In this document: piece after piece, positions 1 to 10,095 of the stretch
Numbering within the stretch: position 1 is the stretch's first letter
How the letters are laid out: each line of letters starts with the position of its first letter
From: Lachnoclostridium sp. UBA5725
GTDB taxonomy: Bacteria; Bacillota; Clostridia; Lachnospirales; Lachnospiraceae
Direction of reading: 5' to 3'
NCBI GenBank assembly: GCA_002419585.1
Contig: DIGJ01000013.1
Span: forward strand, 62,001 to 126,000
Length of the DNA: 64,000 bases
Program-made: the position numbers and the translations under genes
The notes under the pieces: model-generated
The model's database searches: none
The model's input: only the letters and a program-made list of their open reading frames with translations
What the model was told of the DNA's origin: nothing

Positions 1-24
1 AAACTTGAAAGGCATGGATATAAA

Positions 25-1701
25 ATGATATACGTAGGAATTATTATAGGCATCACAATACTGATCATTATAAAAGTAAAAGTAGATAAACAAAACTTTG
101 AAACACGATTGAATATGCATCTTGAAAATACATGGGGACAAGTACCAACACAGGAATATTCCTATGAAAAACTAGATTCGATTCCAAAATACTATGAAAC
201 GAAGAAAGATACATCATTGGATGTGGATGATATTACCTGGAATGATTTGGATATGGATCGTATCTTTATGCTTCTTAACCACACAGAAAGTTCCATTGGT
301 GAGGAGTACCTTTACAGTATGCTTCGAAAGCTTCAATATTCGAAGGCTCCGTTAGAGGAACGCAATCGCCTGATTACTTTTTTTCAGGAACATTCAAATG
401 AGCGTAAAATCATTCAAAAAAAGCTTCGTTTGATGGGAAAATTAAAAGATATCTCTTTTTATGAATACATTAATCGAGTGGATGCACTAGAACCTCATAA
501 GCCATATATACATTTCTTTTGTATGTTTTTATTCCCTGCGTCCATTGGCGCTGCATTTATTCCGGGGATTGGTACGTATGCATTTGGGTTGATTATTGGT
601 TCATTAGTCTTTAATATTATTATGTATTATAAACGAAAAGGGAAAATAGATCTGTTTTTTAACGTATTTTCGTATATATTAAGGATGCTTGCGTTTATGG
701 AGGAACTATCCAAAACAGACATCAAAGAACTGGATTCGTATATGAAAGACTTATCAAGCGAAGTTTCTAAATTCAAAAAATTTAGAAGAGGGTCTTTCCT
801 TGTTATCTCAAAAAATGCAGCGGGTTCAATGGAAGATATGATACTCGATTATCTTCGTATGCTCCTTCATTTTGATTTGATTAAATTTGATTTCATGGTA
901 AAAGAACTTAGTAATAAAAAAGAAAATTTGAATCATTTGTTTGAAATTATCGGTATTCTTGATTCTACAATTGCAGTTGCATCATTTCGGCAATTAATGA
1001 ATCTGGATTATTGCCTCCCAGAATTTTCAAAAGCAAGCGCTATTTTAGACGTAGAAGATGTATATCATCCGCTTATCATTAACCCTGTAAAAAATACAAT
1101 GAACGCAGAAACTTGTATTTTACTTACCGGTTCGAATGCGTCTGGTAAATCAACTTTTTTAAAGACCATCGCAATCAATGCAATCTTTGCTCAGACGATT
1201 TATACAAGTTTAAGCAAACACTATAAAAGCTGCTTTTTCAAAGTATATTCATCAATGGCATTGCGTGATGATATTATTTCGCAGGAGAGTTACTACATCG
1301 TAGAAATTAAGTCCCTGAAGCGTATTTATGATGAATCAGGAAGAGAAATACCGATACTTTGCTTTATTGATGAAGTACTAAGGGGTACCAATACGGCAGA
1401 GCGTATTGCAGCTTCGAGTCAGATATTAAAAAGTCTGAGTACTCGTAATGCCTTGGTATTTGCGGCCACGCATGATGTAGAACTAACCTATATCTTAGAA
1501 ACGTATTATTTAAATTACCATTTTCAAGAAAAGATTGAAGACAACAATGTTTTATTTGACTATATCTTAAGGGACGGTAGAGCAACATCCCGAAATGCGA
1601 TTAAACTTCTTGGAATGATGGGATATTCAAAAGAAATCATAGATCATGCAACGGACGAAGTAAATCACTTTTTAGATACGAATTCATGGAATTCATTATA
1701 A
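25..1701 (+). CDS. MutS-like membrane-anchored ATPase
   Basis: A 558-residue protein carrying only the C-terminal ATPase part of the MutS family. A hydrophobic N-terminal segment (about residues 2-17) and a second hydrophobic hairpin (about 165-200) suggest membrane anchoring. The ATPase shows Walker A GSNASGKST (about 368-376), a Walker B-type block FIDEVLRGTNT (about 448) and the ATHDVELT block (about 489). The N-terminal mismatch-recognition and connector domains of MutS1 are missing, so direct mismatch repair is unlikely; family members are annotated only as MutS domain V proteins and their role is unknown to me. It lies 16 bases before rnhA and close to true mutS/mutL, so may be co-transcribed. 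The start ATG follows a weak AAAGG site near the window edge; an upstream gene cannot be seen. Confidence 0.85.
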   Translation: MIYVGIIIGITILIIIKVKVDKQNFETRLNMHLENTWGQVPTQEYSYEKLDSIPKYYETKKDTSLDVDDITWNDLDMDRIFMLLNHTESSIGEEYLYSMLRKLQYSKAPLEERNRLITFFQEHSNERKIIQKKLRLMGKLKDISFYEYINRVDALEPHKPYIHFFCMFLFPASIGAAFIPGIGTYAFGLIIGSLVFNIIMYYKRKGKIDLFFNVFSYILRMLAFMEELSKTDIKELDSYMKDLSSEVSKFKKFRRGSFLVISKNAAGSMEDMILDYLRMLLHFDLIKFDFMVKELSNKKENLNHLFEIIGILDSTIAVASFRQLMNLDYCLPEFSKASAILDVEDVYHPLIINPVKNTMNAETCILLTGSNASGKSTFLKTIAINAIFAQTIYTSLSKHYKSCFFKVYSSMALRDDIISQESYYIVEIKSLKRIYDESGREIPILCFIDEVLRGTNTAERIAASSQILKSLSTRNALVFAATHDVELTYILETYYLNYHFQEKIEDNNVLFDYILRDGRATSRNAIKLLGMMGYSKEIIDHATDEVNHFLDTNSWNSL

Positions 1702-1717
1702 TATCGGAGGAAATAAA

Positions 1718-2194
1718 ATGTTAGTAAAAATCTATACAGATGGTGCTGCAAGAGGAAATCCAGATGGACCCGGTGGATATGGTACCATCTTAAGTTATGT
1801 CGATCAAAATGGACAAGAACATATTCGAGAATTTTCACAAGGATATAAAAAGACAACCAACAACCGAATGGAACTTATGGCGGCAATTGTGGGGTTAGAG
1901 GCTTTGACCAAACCTTGCAACGTGGAACTATATTCGGATTCTCAATATGTGATAAAAGCATTCAATGATCATTGGCTGGATGGATGGATCAAAAAAGGAT
2001 GGAAACGCGGAAAAAATGAGCCAGTAAAAAACGTAGATTTATGGAAACGCTTATTAGAAGCTACAAAACCGCATAACATCACCTTTATCTGGGTAAAGGG
2101 TCATGATGGACATGCACAAAATGAACGTTGCGACTTTCTAGCAACAAGCGCCGCAGATGGCGATAATCTTATTGAGGATAAAGAGGGTATTTAG
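1718..2194 (+). CDS. rnhA: Ribonuclease HI
   Basis: Degrades the RNA strand of RNA-DNA hybrids (R-loops, lagging-strand primers) in the cytoplasm. The 158-residue length fits RNase HI. The catalytic acidic residues are visible: D8 in YTDGAARGNP, E52 in NNRMELMAAI, D74 in YSDSQYV and D139 after VKGHDGHAQNERC. The basic protrusion (KKGWKRG, about 92-98) typical of bacterial RNase HI is present. A good GGAGG site precedes the ATG. mutS begins 2 bases after its stop, with its ribosome site inside the rnhA end, pointing to translational coupling. Confidence 0.96.
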   Translation: MLVKIYTDGAARGNPDGPGGYGTILSYVDQNGQEHIREFSQGYKKTTNNRMELMAAIVGLEALTKPCNVELYSDSQYVIKAFNDHWLDGWIKKGWKRGKNEPVKNVDLWKRLLEATKPHNITFIWVKGHDGHAQNERCDFLATSAADGDNLIEDKEGI

Positions 2195-2196
2195 AT

Positions 2197-4836
2197 ATGG
2201 CACAGCTTACACCAATGATGGAGCAATACATGGAAATAAAAAACCAGTATAAGGATTGCATCCTATTTTATCGTTTGGGAGACTTTTATGAAATGTTCTT
2301 TGAGGATGCAATTACCTGCTCGAAGGAACTAGAGATAACATTGACTGGAAAAAATTGCGGACAGGAAGAGAGAGCGCCAATGTGTGGCGTTCCTTATCAT
2401 GCAGTAGACGCTTATTTAAATAAATTAATCAGCAGAGGGTACAAAGTAGCAATCTGCGAACAGGTGGAAGACCCCAAAAGTGCCAAAGGTATCGTAAAGA
2501 GAGATGTAATACGTATCGTAACGCCGGGTACCAATTTAAATACACAGGCACTGGATGAGACGAAAAATAATTACTTGATGAGTATTATTTACACAACAAA
2601 TGCGTATGGTGTATCCACTGTGGACATTACGACAGGTGACTATTATGTAACGGAAGTAGATACCGATCGTAAGCTTTTGGATGAAATCAATAAGTTCGGC
2701 CCAACGGAAATTATTTGTAACGATTCGTTTTATGTTTCTGGAATTGACATAGAAGATCTAAGAAATCGGTTAGGAATTTCAGTTTCTTCAGTGGAGCCAT
2801 GGTACTTTGATGATGATTTATGCATCCGCTCTCTAAAAGATCACTTTAAAGTGGCTAGCCTAAGTGGTCTTGGCCTAGATGATTATACCATTGGAGTGAT
2901 TGCAGCGGGGTCTGTCATGCAGTATTTATACGAGACACAGAAAAATTCACTGATGCATTTGACCAAACTAACGCCATATGTAACCAGCAAGTTTATGTTA
3001 TTAGACAGCTCGACAAGAAGAAACTTGGAGTTGGTAGAAACCTTACGAGAAAAACAAAAAAGAGGTTCCCTTCTTTGGGTACTTGATAAAACAAAAACGG
3101 CAATGGGTGCGCGATTACTTCGTAATTTTATGGAACAGCCATTAATCGAAAAGGAACATATCGAGTACCGTCTGGACGCCATTGAAGAACTAAATGAAAA
3201 TGTGATTACAAGAGAAGAAATCAGAGAATATTTAAATCCAATCTATGACCTGGAACGACTCATTAGTAAGGTTAGTTATAAAAGTGCCAACCCAAGAGAT
3301 CTCATCGCATTTAAAGCGTCGTTGGCAATGCTACCACACATCAAGTTTTTACTACAAAGCTTCCATAGCAATAACCTGGTTGAACTTTATGACACCCTGG
3401 ATCCTTTGGAAGATATCTTTGAACTAATTGAAACATCCATTATAGAAGATGCCCCGATTACCGTTCGGGAAGGTGGATTAATAAAAGACGGTTACTTTGA
3501 AGAGGTCGATGTTCTCCGCCGCGCAAAGACGGAGGGAAAAGACTGGCTGGCAGATTTGGAATCCAGAGAAAAAGAAGCAACTAATATAAAGAACCTAAAA
3601 GTGAAATACAATAAAGTCTTTGGCTATTACCTCGAAGTAACGAATTCCTATAAAGAACAGGTGCCTTCACATTGGGTAAGAAAACAAACACTTGCAAATG
3701 CAGAACGGTACACCACTGATGAGCTCAAAAAATTAGAAGATATTATCCTTGGAGCAGAAGATAAGCTGTTTAATCTTGAGTATAACTTATTTAGTGAAAT
3801 AAGAGATAAGATTGCGCTTGAAATTCGTCGCATTCAAACGAGTGCAAAGGCAATCGCGGCAATTGATGCATATGCTTCCTTGGCGCTTGTAGCGGAGCGA
3901 AATAACTTTGTACGACCGGTAATTAACACCGATGGTATCATTGACATCAAAGATGGCCGTCATCCAGTCGTAGAAAAGATGATTACCAATGATTTATTTG
4001 TAGCAAACGATACGTATCTTAACAATCATGAAAAGCGGGTATCCATTATCACAGGACCGAATATGGCTGGTAAATCCACCTATATGAGGCAATCTGCTTT
4101 GATTGTTTTAATGGCACAAATCGGTAGCTTTGTACCGGCGAGGAGCGCCAATATTGGTATCGTGGATCGTATCTTTACCCGTGTTGGTGCTTCCGATGAT
4201 TTAGCTAGTGGTCAAAGTACCTTTATGGTTGAAATGACAGAGGTTGCAAATATTCTTCGGAATGCAACGAAAAACAGTCTCCTAATATTAGATGAAATCG
4301 GCCGTGGAACGAGTACCTTTGACGGACTGAGCATTGCATGGGCTGTCGTGGAACATATCAGTAATCCAAGATTGTTAGGTGCAAAGACGTTATTTGCAAC
4401 CCATTACCATGAATTAACCGAGCTCGAAGGCAAATTAGATAGTGTGAACAATTATTGCATCGCGGTCAAGGAACAAGGAGAGGACATTGTGTTCCTTCGA
4501 AAAATCGTGCCAGGTGGCGCAGATAAAAGCTATGGAATCCAGGTAGCAAAATTAGCTGGTGTTCCTGAATCAGTACTAAATCGTGCAAGAGAACTTGCGG
4601 AGGAATTAAGTGACAATGATATTATTATTAAGGCGAAGGATATTTCCGTACCAAAACCACAATCGAAAGTAGCTGAGGATGCGTTCCAGCTTTCTATTTT
4701 TGATACGATGCAAAGTGATCATTCGTCAGAAGATATTATATCAGAACTTCGGGAACTTAATTTATCCTCCATCACACCAATTGATGCCTTAAATAAACTA
4801 TACCAGCTTCAAAAAAAGATCAAAGATCGTTGGTAA
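2197..4836 (+). CDS. mutS: DNA mismatch repair protein MutS
   Basis: Full-length (879 residues) mismatch-recognition ATPase. The mismatch-wedging Phe-x-Glu block is in GDFYEMF (about 28-34), followed by connector, lever and clamp domains. The ATPase domain has Walker A TGPNMAGKST (about 618-627), the DEIGRGTSTFDG block (about 699) and ATHYHELT (about 733). The C-terminal dimerisation/helix-turn-helix tail ends in a beta-clamp-type hydrophobic region QLSIFDT. It recruits MutL, encoded next with a 55-base gap. Nothing unusual in the sequence. Confidence 0.98.
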   Translation: MAQLTPMMEQYMEIKNQYKDCILFYRLGDFYEMFFEDAITCSKELEITLTGKNCGQEERAPMCGVPYHAVDAYLNKLISRGYKVAICEQVEDPKSAKGIVKRDVIRIVTPGTNLNTQALDETKNNYLMSIIYTTNAYGVSTVDITTGDYYVTEVDTDRKLLDEINKFGPTEIICNDSFYVSGIDIEDLRNRLGISVSSVEPWYFDDDLCIRSLKDHFKVASLSGLGLDDYTIGVIAAGSVMQYLYETQKNSLMHLTKLTPYVTSKFMLLDSSTRRNLELVETLREKQKRGSLLWVLDKTKTAMGARLLRNFMEQPLIEKEHIEYRLDAIEELNENVITREEIREYLNPIYDLERLISKVSYKSANPRDLIAFKASLAMLPHIKFLLQSFHSNNLVELYDTLDPLEDIFELIETSIIEDAPITVREGGLIKDGYFEEVDVLRRAKTEGKDWLADLESREKEATNIKNLKVKYNKVFGYYLEVTNSYKEQVPSHWVRKQTLANAERYTTDELKKLEDIILGAEDKLFNLEYNLFSEIRDKIALEIRRIQTSAKAIAAIDAYASLALVAERNNFVRPVINTDGIIDIKDGRHPVVEKMITNDLFVANDTYLNNHEKRVSIITGPNMAGKSTYMRQSALIVLMAQIGSFVPARSANIGIVDRIFTRVGASDDLASGQSTFMVEMTEVANILRNATKNSLLILDEIGRGTSTFDGLSIAWAVVEHISNPRLLGAKTLFATHYHELTELEGKLDSVNNYCIAVKEQGEDIVFLRKIVPGGADKSYGIQVAKLAGVPESVLNRARELAEELSDNDIIIKAKDISVPKPQSKVAEDAFQLSIFDTMQSDHSSEDIISELRELNLSSITPIDALNKLYQLQKKIKDRW

Positions 4837-4891
4837 GAATAAAGTAACAACAGAAATAAGTGTGATATCTTTCACTGGAATGGAGTAAATC

Positions 4892-6955
4892 ATGATTACG
4901 TTGTTGGATCAAAATACAATTAATAAAATTGCTGCGGGTGAAGTGATAGAACGTCCTAGTGCGGTCGTAAAAGAATTAGTGGAAAATGCAATTGATGCGG
5001 GTGCCAATGGAATTACCATTGAAATCAAAGAAGGCGGTGTCAGTTTTATTCGTATTACGGATAACGGGATCGGGATAGCGCCATCCGAGCTTCAAATTGC
5101 GTTCAAACGTCACTCGACTAGTAAAATAAAATCGGTAGAAGATTTAATGACCGTAAAAAGTCTTGGTTTTCGAGGAGAAGCACTTTCTAGTATAGCGGCC
5201 GTATCGCAGGTAGAGCTAGTAACTAAAACAGCAGGTGCGCTTACGGGTTCTCGTTATCTAATGGAAGGTGGCGAGGAAAAGGGGATCGAGGAGATTGGAT
5301 GCCCCGAAGGAACCACGTTTATCGTTCGAAACCTCTTTTTTAATACACCAGCGAGACGGAAATTTTTAAAATCTGCAATGACGGAAGCAAGTTACGTTGG
5401 AGATTTGGTAGAGCGAATAGCAATTTCACATCCAAATATCGCATTTAAGTTTATCAATAACAATCAGGTAAAGCTGCAAACCTCTGGGAATAATAATTTA
5501 AAAGATATTATTTATCATGTATATGGACGAGAGATTGCGGGGCAAACGCTTTCGATTGAAAAAGTGAATGAAACAATCAAAGTAAGTGGTTATATTGGAA
5601 AGCCTGTGATTTCTCGTGGCAACCGAAATTATATGAACTATTTTATCAATGGACGTTACATCAAGAGCAATATCATCAACCGCGCCATTGAAGAAGCCTA
5701 TAAGCCTTACACCATGCTGCACCGGTATCCTTTTACGGTTCTATCGTTTGAAATGGATTCTTCCTTGATTGATGTCAATGTGCATCCGACCAAAATGGAG
5801 GTACGTTTTTCAAATCAGGAAGAAGTATTTCATATGACATATGAAGCGTTAGTTAACGGCTTAAAGAAAAAAGAAATGATTCCGGCGGTTACTTTTGATG
5901 AACCGAAGAAAAACACAAAAATATTGCAAACAAATCTAAGTTTAGATAGAGAAAATTTGAAAAAAACAAACTTAGAAAACTTAAATACGAGTCATGAAAA
6001 ATATAATGTGGAACATGCAAATTGGAAATTGCCAAATCTGGAACCATCAAAGTTAATGAAGCCGGTTTTTGAAGAAAGCGTATTTATTGGAAAAACTACG
6101 ATAAAAAATGCAGAACCTGTTTCCAAACCTATGATAGAAAAAGGACCTGAGCCATTTGAAAGAAATCGTATAGAAGTGGAAAAACAGGCGGAAGAAAAAC
6201 TAGCAAATAAAATACATGAAAAAGAAATACAAGCAATCAAGCAAGAGAGTACTAAGAAAAATGAATGCGTAATAGATATCGTCCGGGATGCGGTTGTTTA
6301 TCATACAGGAGCCCAACTTGATTTATTTTCAGACGCTGCGGAAACAAACGAACAAATCTTTTTATCCAAGGAAAATGTAAAAGAACACCGGATTATCGGA
6401 CAATTATTTTCTACCTATTGGCTCATTGAATTTGAAGATAAGCTTTTTTTAATTGATCAGCATGCAGCACATGAGAAAGTTTTGTTTGAACGTACGATGA
6501 AAACCATCAAACATCATGAATTTGCTTCTCAAATGCTGAATCCTCCCGTTATTCTAACACTCAATATGCGAGAAGAAGAAGTATTAACAAAGAATATGAA
6601 CGTATTTAACCAGCTTGGTTTTGAGATCGAACCCTTTGGTGGTCGTGAATATTCTGTTCGTGCCGTACCATCCAGTCTTTTGAACATTGCACAAAAAGAA
6701 TTGTTAATCGAAATGATAGATGATCTGGTGTCAGAAGATGGAAAACTACAATCGGATTTGTTATTAGAAAAAGTTGCTTCCCTTTCCTGCAAGGCGGCTG
6801 TGAAAGGAAATATGCGATTGTCGCAGTTAGAAGCACATGAATTAATTGATGAACTCATGACGTTGGAAAATCCATATCATTGCCCACATGGACGTCCAAC
6901 GATTGTTTCTATGAGCAAATATGAAATTGAAAAGAAATTCAAACGAATTATATAA
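4892..6955 (+). CDS. mutL: DNA mismatch repair endonuclease MutL
   Basis: GHKL-ATPase mismatch-repair partner of MutS, 687 residues. N-terminal ATP-binding motifs are ENAIDAGA (about 30), DNGIGI (about 57) and GFRGEAL (about 92). The C-terminal domain holds DQHAAHEKVLFE (about 522), which fits the DQHA(x)2E(x)4E metal site of nicking MutL proteins, plus CPHGRP near 664. It is therefore expected to cut the nascent strand itself, as in Firmicutes without MutH. The linker (about 330-480) is Lys/Glu/Asn-rich and poorly conserved, as usual. GGAG ribosome site just upstream. Confidence 0.97.
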   Translation: MITLLDQNTINKIAAGEVIERPSAVVKELVENAIDAGANGITIEIKEGGVSFIRITDNGIGIAPSELQIAFKRHSTSKIKSVEDLMTVKSLGFRGEALSSIAAVSQVELVTKTAGALTGSRYLMEGGEEKGIEEIGCPEGTTFIVRNLFFNTPARRKFLKSAMTEASYVGDLVERIAISHPNIAFKFINNNQVKLQTSGNNNLKDIIYHVYGREIAGQTLSIEKVNETIKVSGYIGKPVISRGNRNYMNYFINGRYIKSNIINRAIEEAYKPYTMLHRYPFTVLSFEMDSSLIDVNVHPTKMEVRFSNQEEVFHMTYEALVNGLKKKEMIPAVTFDEPKKNTKILQTNLSLDRENLKKTNLENLNTSHEKYNVEHANWKLPNLEPSKLMKPVFEESVFIGKTTIKNAEPVSKPMIEKGPEPFERNRIEVEKQAEEKLANKIHEKEIQAIKQESTKKNECVIDIVRDAVVYHTGAQLDLFSDAAETNEQIFLSKENVKEHRIIGQLFSTYWLIEFEDKLFLIDQHAAHEKVLFERTMKTIKHHEFASQMLNPPVILTLNMREEEVLTKNMNVFNQLGFEIEPFGGREYSVRAVPSSLLNIAQKELLIEMIDDLVSEDGKLQSDLLLEKVASLSCKAAVKGNMRLSQLEAHELIDELMTLENPYHCPHGRPTIVSMSKYEIEKKFKRII

Positions 6956-6968
6956 GGATGGAACTATT

Positions 6969-7913
6969 TTGAAAAAACCATTGATTATTTTAACCGGACC
7001 AACTGCAGTAGGTAAGACAGCCTTGTCAATAAAGCTTGCCAAGGCTGTAAATGGTGAAATTATATCTGCTGATTCCATGCAGGTTTATAAATATATGGAT
7101 ATTGGTACTGCAAAAATTGAAAAAGATGAAATGCAGGGAGTGAAGCACTATTTAATTGACGTGTTATCACCGGAAGAAGAATTCAACATTGTAAAATTTC
7201 AAACCCTTGCAAAAGAGGCAATAGAAGAAATTTATGCAAAAGAGAAAATACCCATCATAGTAGGTGGTACTGGATTCTATATACAGTCCTTAGTCTATGA
7301 TATTGATTTTAAGGAAAATGATGGAGATAAAACAATCCGTGAATCTCTAGAAGTGGAAGCTGATTTAATCGGGCCGGATGCGATGCATGAAAAATTAAAA
7401 CGGATTGATCCAAAAGCAGCGGAGGTAATACATCCAAACAATATAAAAAAGGTGATTCGCGCATTGGAATTTTTTAAGCAGACAGGCGAACTGATTTCTC
7501 TTCATAATGAGGAGGAGCGAAAAAAAGAATCGCCTTACAATTTTTCGTATTTTGTATTGAACCAATCACGTGATGTTTTATATGAACGAATTAATCGAAG
7601 AATTGATAAAATGGTGGAAATGGGCCTTCTAAAGGAAGTTGAATTTCTAAAAGAAAAAGGGTATGATAAGAGTCTGGTTTCAATGCAGGGATTAGGATAT
7701 AAAGAAATATTAGATTATCTAGACGGTAGTCTGACCTTAGAAGAAGCCATTTATATATTAAAGAGGGATACGAGACATTTTGCAAAACGGCAAGTTACTT
7801 GGTTCAAACGGGAAAAGGAAGTAATCTGGCTTTCCAAAGACGAGTGCCCAGATGAGAATGCTATTTTAAATGAAATGCTTACGATACTCAAAGAAAAAGC
7901 AATCATACGATAA
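6969..7913 (+). CDS. miaA: tRNA dimethylallyltransferase MiaA
   Basis: Transfers a dimethylallyl group to N6 of A37 in tRNAs reading UNN codons. The P-loop GPTAVGKTA (about residues 8-16), ISADSMQVYKYMDIGTAK, GGTGFY and the C-terminal RDTRHFAKRQVTWF block are all family signatures. I chose the TTG at 6969, preceded by AAGGATGGA, because it gives the usual MKKPLIILTGPTAVGK-type beginning and 314 residues; the longer reading from ATG 6921 would overlap mutL by 35 bases and add a non-conserved tail. It follows mutL in the same operon. Confidence 0.95.
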   Translation: MKKPLIILTGPTAVGKTALSIKLAKAVNGEIISADSMQVYKYMDIGTAKIEKDEMQGVKHYLIDVLSPEEEFNIVKFQTLAKEAIEEIYAKEKIPIIVGGTGFYIQSLVYDIDFKENDGDKTIRESLEVEADLIGPDAMHEKLKRIDPKAAEVIHPNNIKKVIRALEFFKQTGELISLHNEEERKKESPYNFSYFVLNQSRDVLYERINRRIDKMVEMGLLKEVEFLKEKGYDKSLVSMQGLGYKEILDYLDGSLTLEEAIYILKRDTRHFAKRQVTWFKREKEVIWLSKDECPDENAILNEMLTILKEKAIIR

Positions 7914-7972
7914 CGCATAGAATGCGCCTGGATTTATTAGGAACAGCGAGCAATGCAGAAATGAGGAAAGAA

Positions 7973-9259
7973 ATGAAAGAACAATTGAATGAAATGTACG
8001 AATCTTTGCACATTAGTAGCGAAGTCAGTAACTACTGTGAGGATATCTTAAATAAGTTAGAAGAACGCTTTCGGGTAATCGATCAAGTTGCGGAATATAA
8101 TCAACTAAAAGTAATTAAGGCAATGCAGGATAGAAGAGTTAGTGATATACATTTTGCTGCAACGACTGGTTATGGCTACAATGACCTTGGAAGAGATACC
8201 TTGGAAGAGGTTTACGCTGCAGCTTTTCATGCTGAGGCAGCACTAGTACGTCCTCAGTTAACTTGTGGAACCCATGCACTTACCATAGCACTCTCTGGAA
8301 ACTTACGACCAGGTGACGAACTATTCTCACCTGTTGGAAAGCCATATGATACGTTGGAAGGTGTAATCGGAATCAGGGAATCCAGAGGTTCTCTTGCTGA
8401 ATACGGGATTACCTATGCACAAGCGGATTTACTTGCAAATGGTGATTTTGATTATGATGCCATTCGTAGCAGTATGAATGAACGTACGAAAATGGTAACC
8501 ATTCAACGTTCCAAAGGCTATGCAACAAGACCTACCTTATCGGTTGCACGTATTGGTGAATTGATTGCCTTTATCAAAGAAATCAAACCAGATGTCATCT
8601 GTATGGTAGACAACTGTTATGGTGAATTTGTTGAAACATTAGAACCTACGGATGTTGGTGCTGACCTATGTGTTGGGTCACTGATAAAAAATCCAGGTGG
8701 TGGATTGGCTCCAATCGGCGGATATATTGTTGGTAAAACAGAATATGTTGAAAATGCTGCTTTTCGTTTGACCTCTCCAGGACTAGGAAAAGAAGTGGGT
8801 GCATCACTTGGTATAAATGGACAGTTATACCAAGGCTTTTTTATGGCACCACAAGTCGTTTCCGGAGCACTCAAAGGAGCAATTTTTGCAGCAAATGTAT
8901 ATGAAAAACTTGGGTTTCCAGTCATTCCGAATGGAAGTGAACCGCGATTTGATATTATACAAGCGGTTACGCTTGGCTCTGCGGAAGCGATTATTGCATT
9001 TTGCAAAGGAATACAAGCAGCAGCGCCAGTAGATAGTTTCGTTAACCCAGAACCTTGGGCAATGCCTGGATATCATTCGGATGTCATTATGGCTGCAGGT
9101 GCCTTTATTCAAGGTTCCTCCATAGAACTGAGTGCAGATGCACCGATTGAACCACCTTATGCAGTTTACTTCCAAGGTGGCTTGACTTGGTATCATGCAA
9201 AACTCGGAATTCTTATGTCCATGCAAAAACTTTTTGAAGAAGGTTTGATTCAATTATAG
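7973..9259 (+). CDS. PLP-dependent methionine gamma-lyase family protein (YnbB-like)
   Basis: Fold-type I pyridoxal-phosphate enzyme of the family annotated as methionine gamma-lyase or 'aluminium resistance protein', found next to miaA/hfq in many Firmicutes. Visible blocks: ATTGYGYND and EVYAAAFHAEAALVRPQ near the N terminus, MVDNCYGEF, and GSLIKNPGGGLAPIGGY with the likely Schiff-base Lys at about 239. The true substrate is not established. The start at 7973 has a GAGGAAAG site six bases upstream and gives 428 residues, near the family length; an ATG at 7922 in the same frame lacks a ribosome site. A terminator follows. Confidence 0.85.
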   Translation: MKEQLNEMYESLHISSEVSNYCEDILNKLEERFRVIDQVAEYNQLKVIKAMQDRRVSDIHFAATTGYGYNDLGRDTLEEVYAAAFHAEAALVRPQLTCGTHALTIALSGNLRPGDELFSPVGKPYDTLEGVIGIRESRGSLAEYGITYAQADLLANGDFDYDAIRSSMNERTKMVTIQRSKGYATRPTLSVARIGELIAFIKEIKPDVICMVDNCYGEFVETLEPTDVGADLCVGSLIKNPGGGLAPIGGYIVGKTEYVENAAFRLTSPGLGKEVGASLGINGQLYQGFFMAPQVVSGALKGAIFAANVYEKLGFPVIPNGSEPRFDIIQAVTLGSAEAIIAFCKGIQAAAPVDSFVNPEPWAMPGYHSDVIMAAGAFIQGSSIELSADAPIEPPYAVYFQGGLTWYHAKLGILMSMQKLFEEGLIQL

Positions 9260-9284
9260 AATTCAAATAAAATTAATGTTTGTT

Positions 9285-9333
9285 AAAGGACTTATTTGTC
9301 GGAAATTTCTGGTATACAAAAAAGTCCTTTTAT
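9285..9333 (+). terminator. Rho-independent terminator with long loop
   Basis: AAAGGACTT (9285-9293) pairs with AAGTCCTTT (9322-9330), followed by TAT. It closes the mutS-mutL-miaA-PLP enzyme operon before radC. The loop is unusually long (28 bases). Confidence 0.6.
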
Positions 9334-9396
9334 GCTAAAATGTAGTGTGGAGTTTAACGGATAGTCGGTGCATAAAGGTACGATAAGGAGTGCACC

Positions 9397-10095
9397 TTGC
9401 AAGAAAAACATATTAAAATAAAAGATTTACCCGTTTTTGAGCGACCCGATGAAAAGCTCATAAAATATGGAGCAGATAAACTATCGGATGCCGAATTACT
9501 GGCGATTATTATTCGGACAGGTTCTTTCAAAGAACGATCTGTTGAAGTTGCGATGAAGTTATTAACGATTCATTCGGAATCTTCTGGACTTTTGGGGCTA
9601 TTTCGGCTTTCTCTTCCTGAACTTACCAAAGTGAATGGGATTGGAACGGTCAAGGCGCTCCAGATATTAGCAGTTGCAGAGCTTACAAAACGTATGGCAA
9701 AAGCATGCACTACCGATTCATTATATTTTCAAACTCCTGAGGCAATCGCTGATTATTATATGCAGGACATGCGTAATTTAGAAGTGGAAAAAGTAATTCT
9801 TGTTTTATTGAATTCAAAAAGTAAGCTCATCAAAGAAATGGATATTTCTCTTGGAACAGTCAATAGCTCTTTGCTTTCTCCACGGGAAATTTTTATTGAA
9901 GCGCTCAAGTATAAAGCGGTTCACATTATTCTTGTTCATAACCACCCAAGCGGGGATCCAAATCCAAGTAATGCAGACCTTCAAATTACAAAAAGAATTG
10001 AAGAAGTAGGCAGTTTACTAGGAATAAAACTTATGGATCATGTAATAATTGGTGATAATAAATATATCAGTCTAAAAAAGAAAGGAATTTTGTAA
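9397..10095 (+). CDS. radC: RadC/JAB1 domain protein
   Basis: A 232-residue RadC-family protein: N-terminal helix-hairpin-helix-like region with DAELLAIIIRTG (about 26) and C-terminal JAMM/MPN metal site HNHPSGDPNPS (about 182). The family was once linked to DNA repair, but that role is not well supported; in this position, just ahead of mreB, it is a conserved neighbour in Firmicutes. Translation starts at TTG 9397, seven bases after ATAAGGAG. The stop overlaps the mreB start by one base, so the genes are coupled. Confidence 0.93.
   Translation: MQEKHIKIKDLPVFERPDEKLIKYGADKLSDAELLAIIIRTGSFKERSVEVAMKLLTIHSESSGLLGLFRLSLPELTKVNGIGTVKALQILAVAELTKRMAKACTTDSLYFQTPEAIADYYMQDMRNLEVEKVILVLLNSKSKLIKEMDISLGTVNSSLLSPREIFIEALKYKAVHIILVHNHPSGDPNPSNADLQITKRIEEVGSLLGIKLMDHVIIGDNKYISLKKKGIL

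Noticed and set aside
6921..6968. ATG start for miaA overlapping mutL
   Set aside because: The TTG at 6969 has its own ribosome site and gives the conserved beginning.
8617..9253. Two overlapping minus-strand frames (129 and 142 codons)
   Set aside because: Both lie inside the PLP enzyme gene and show no family similarity.
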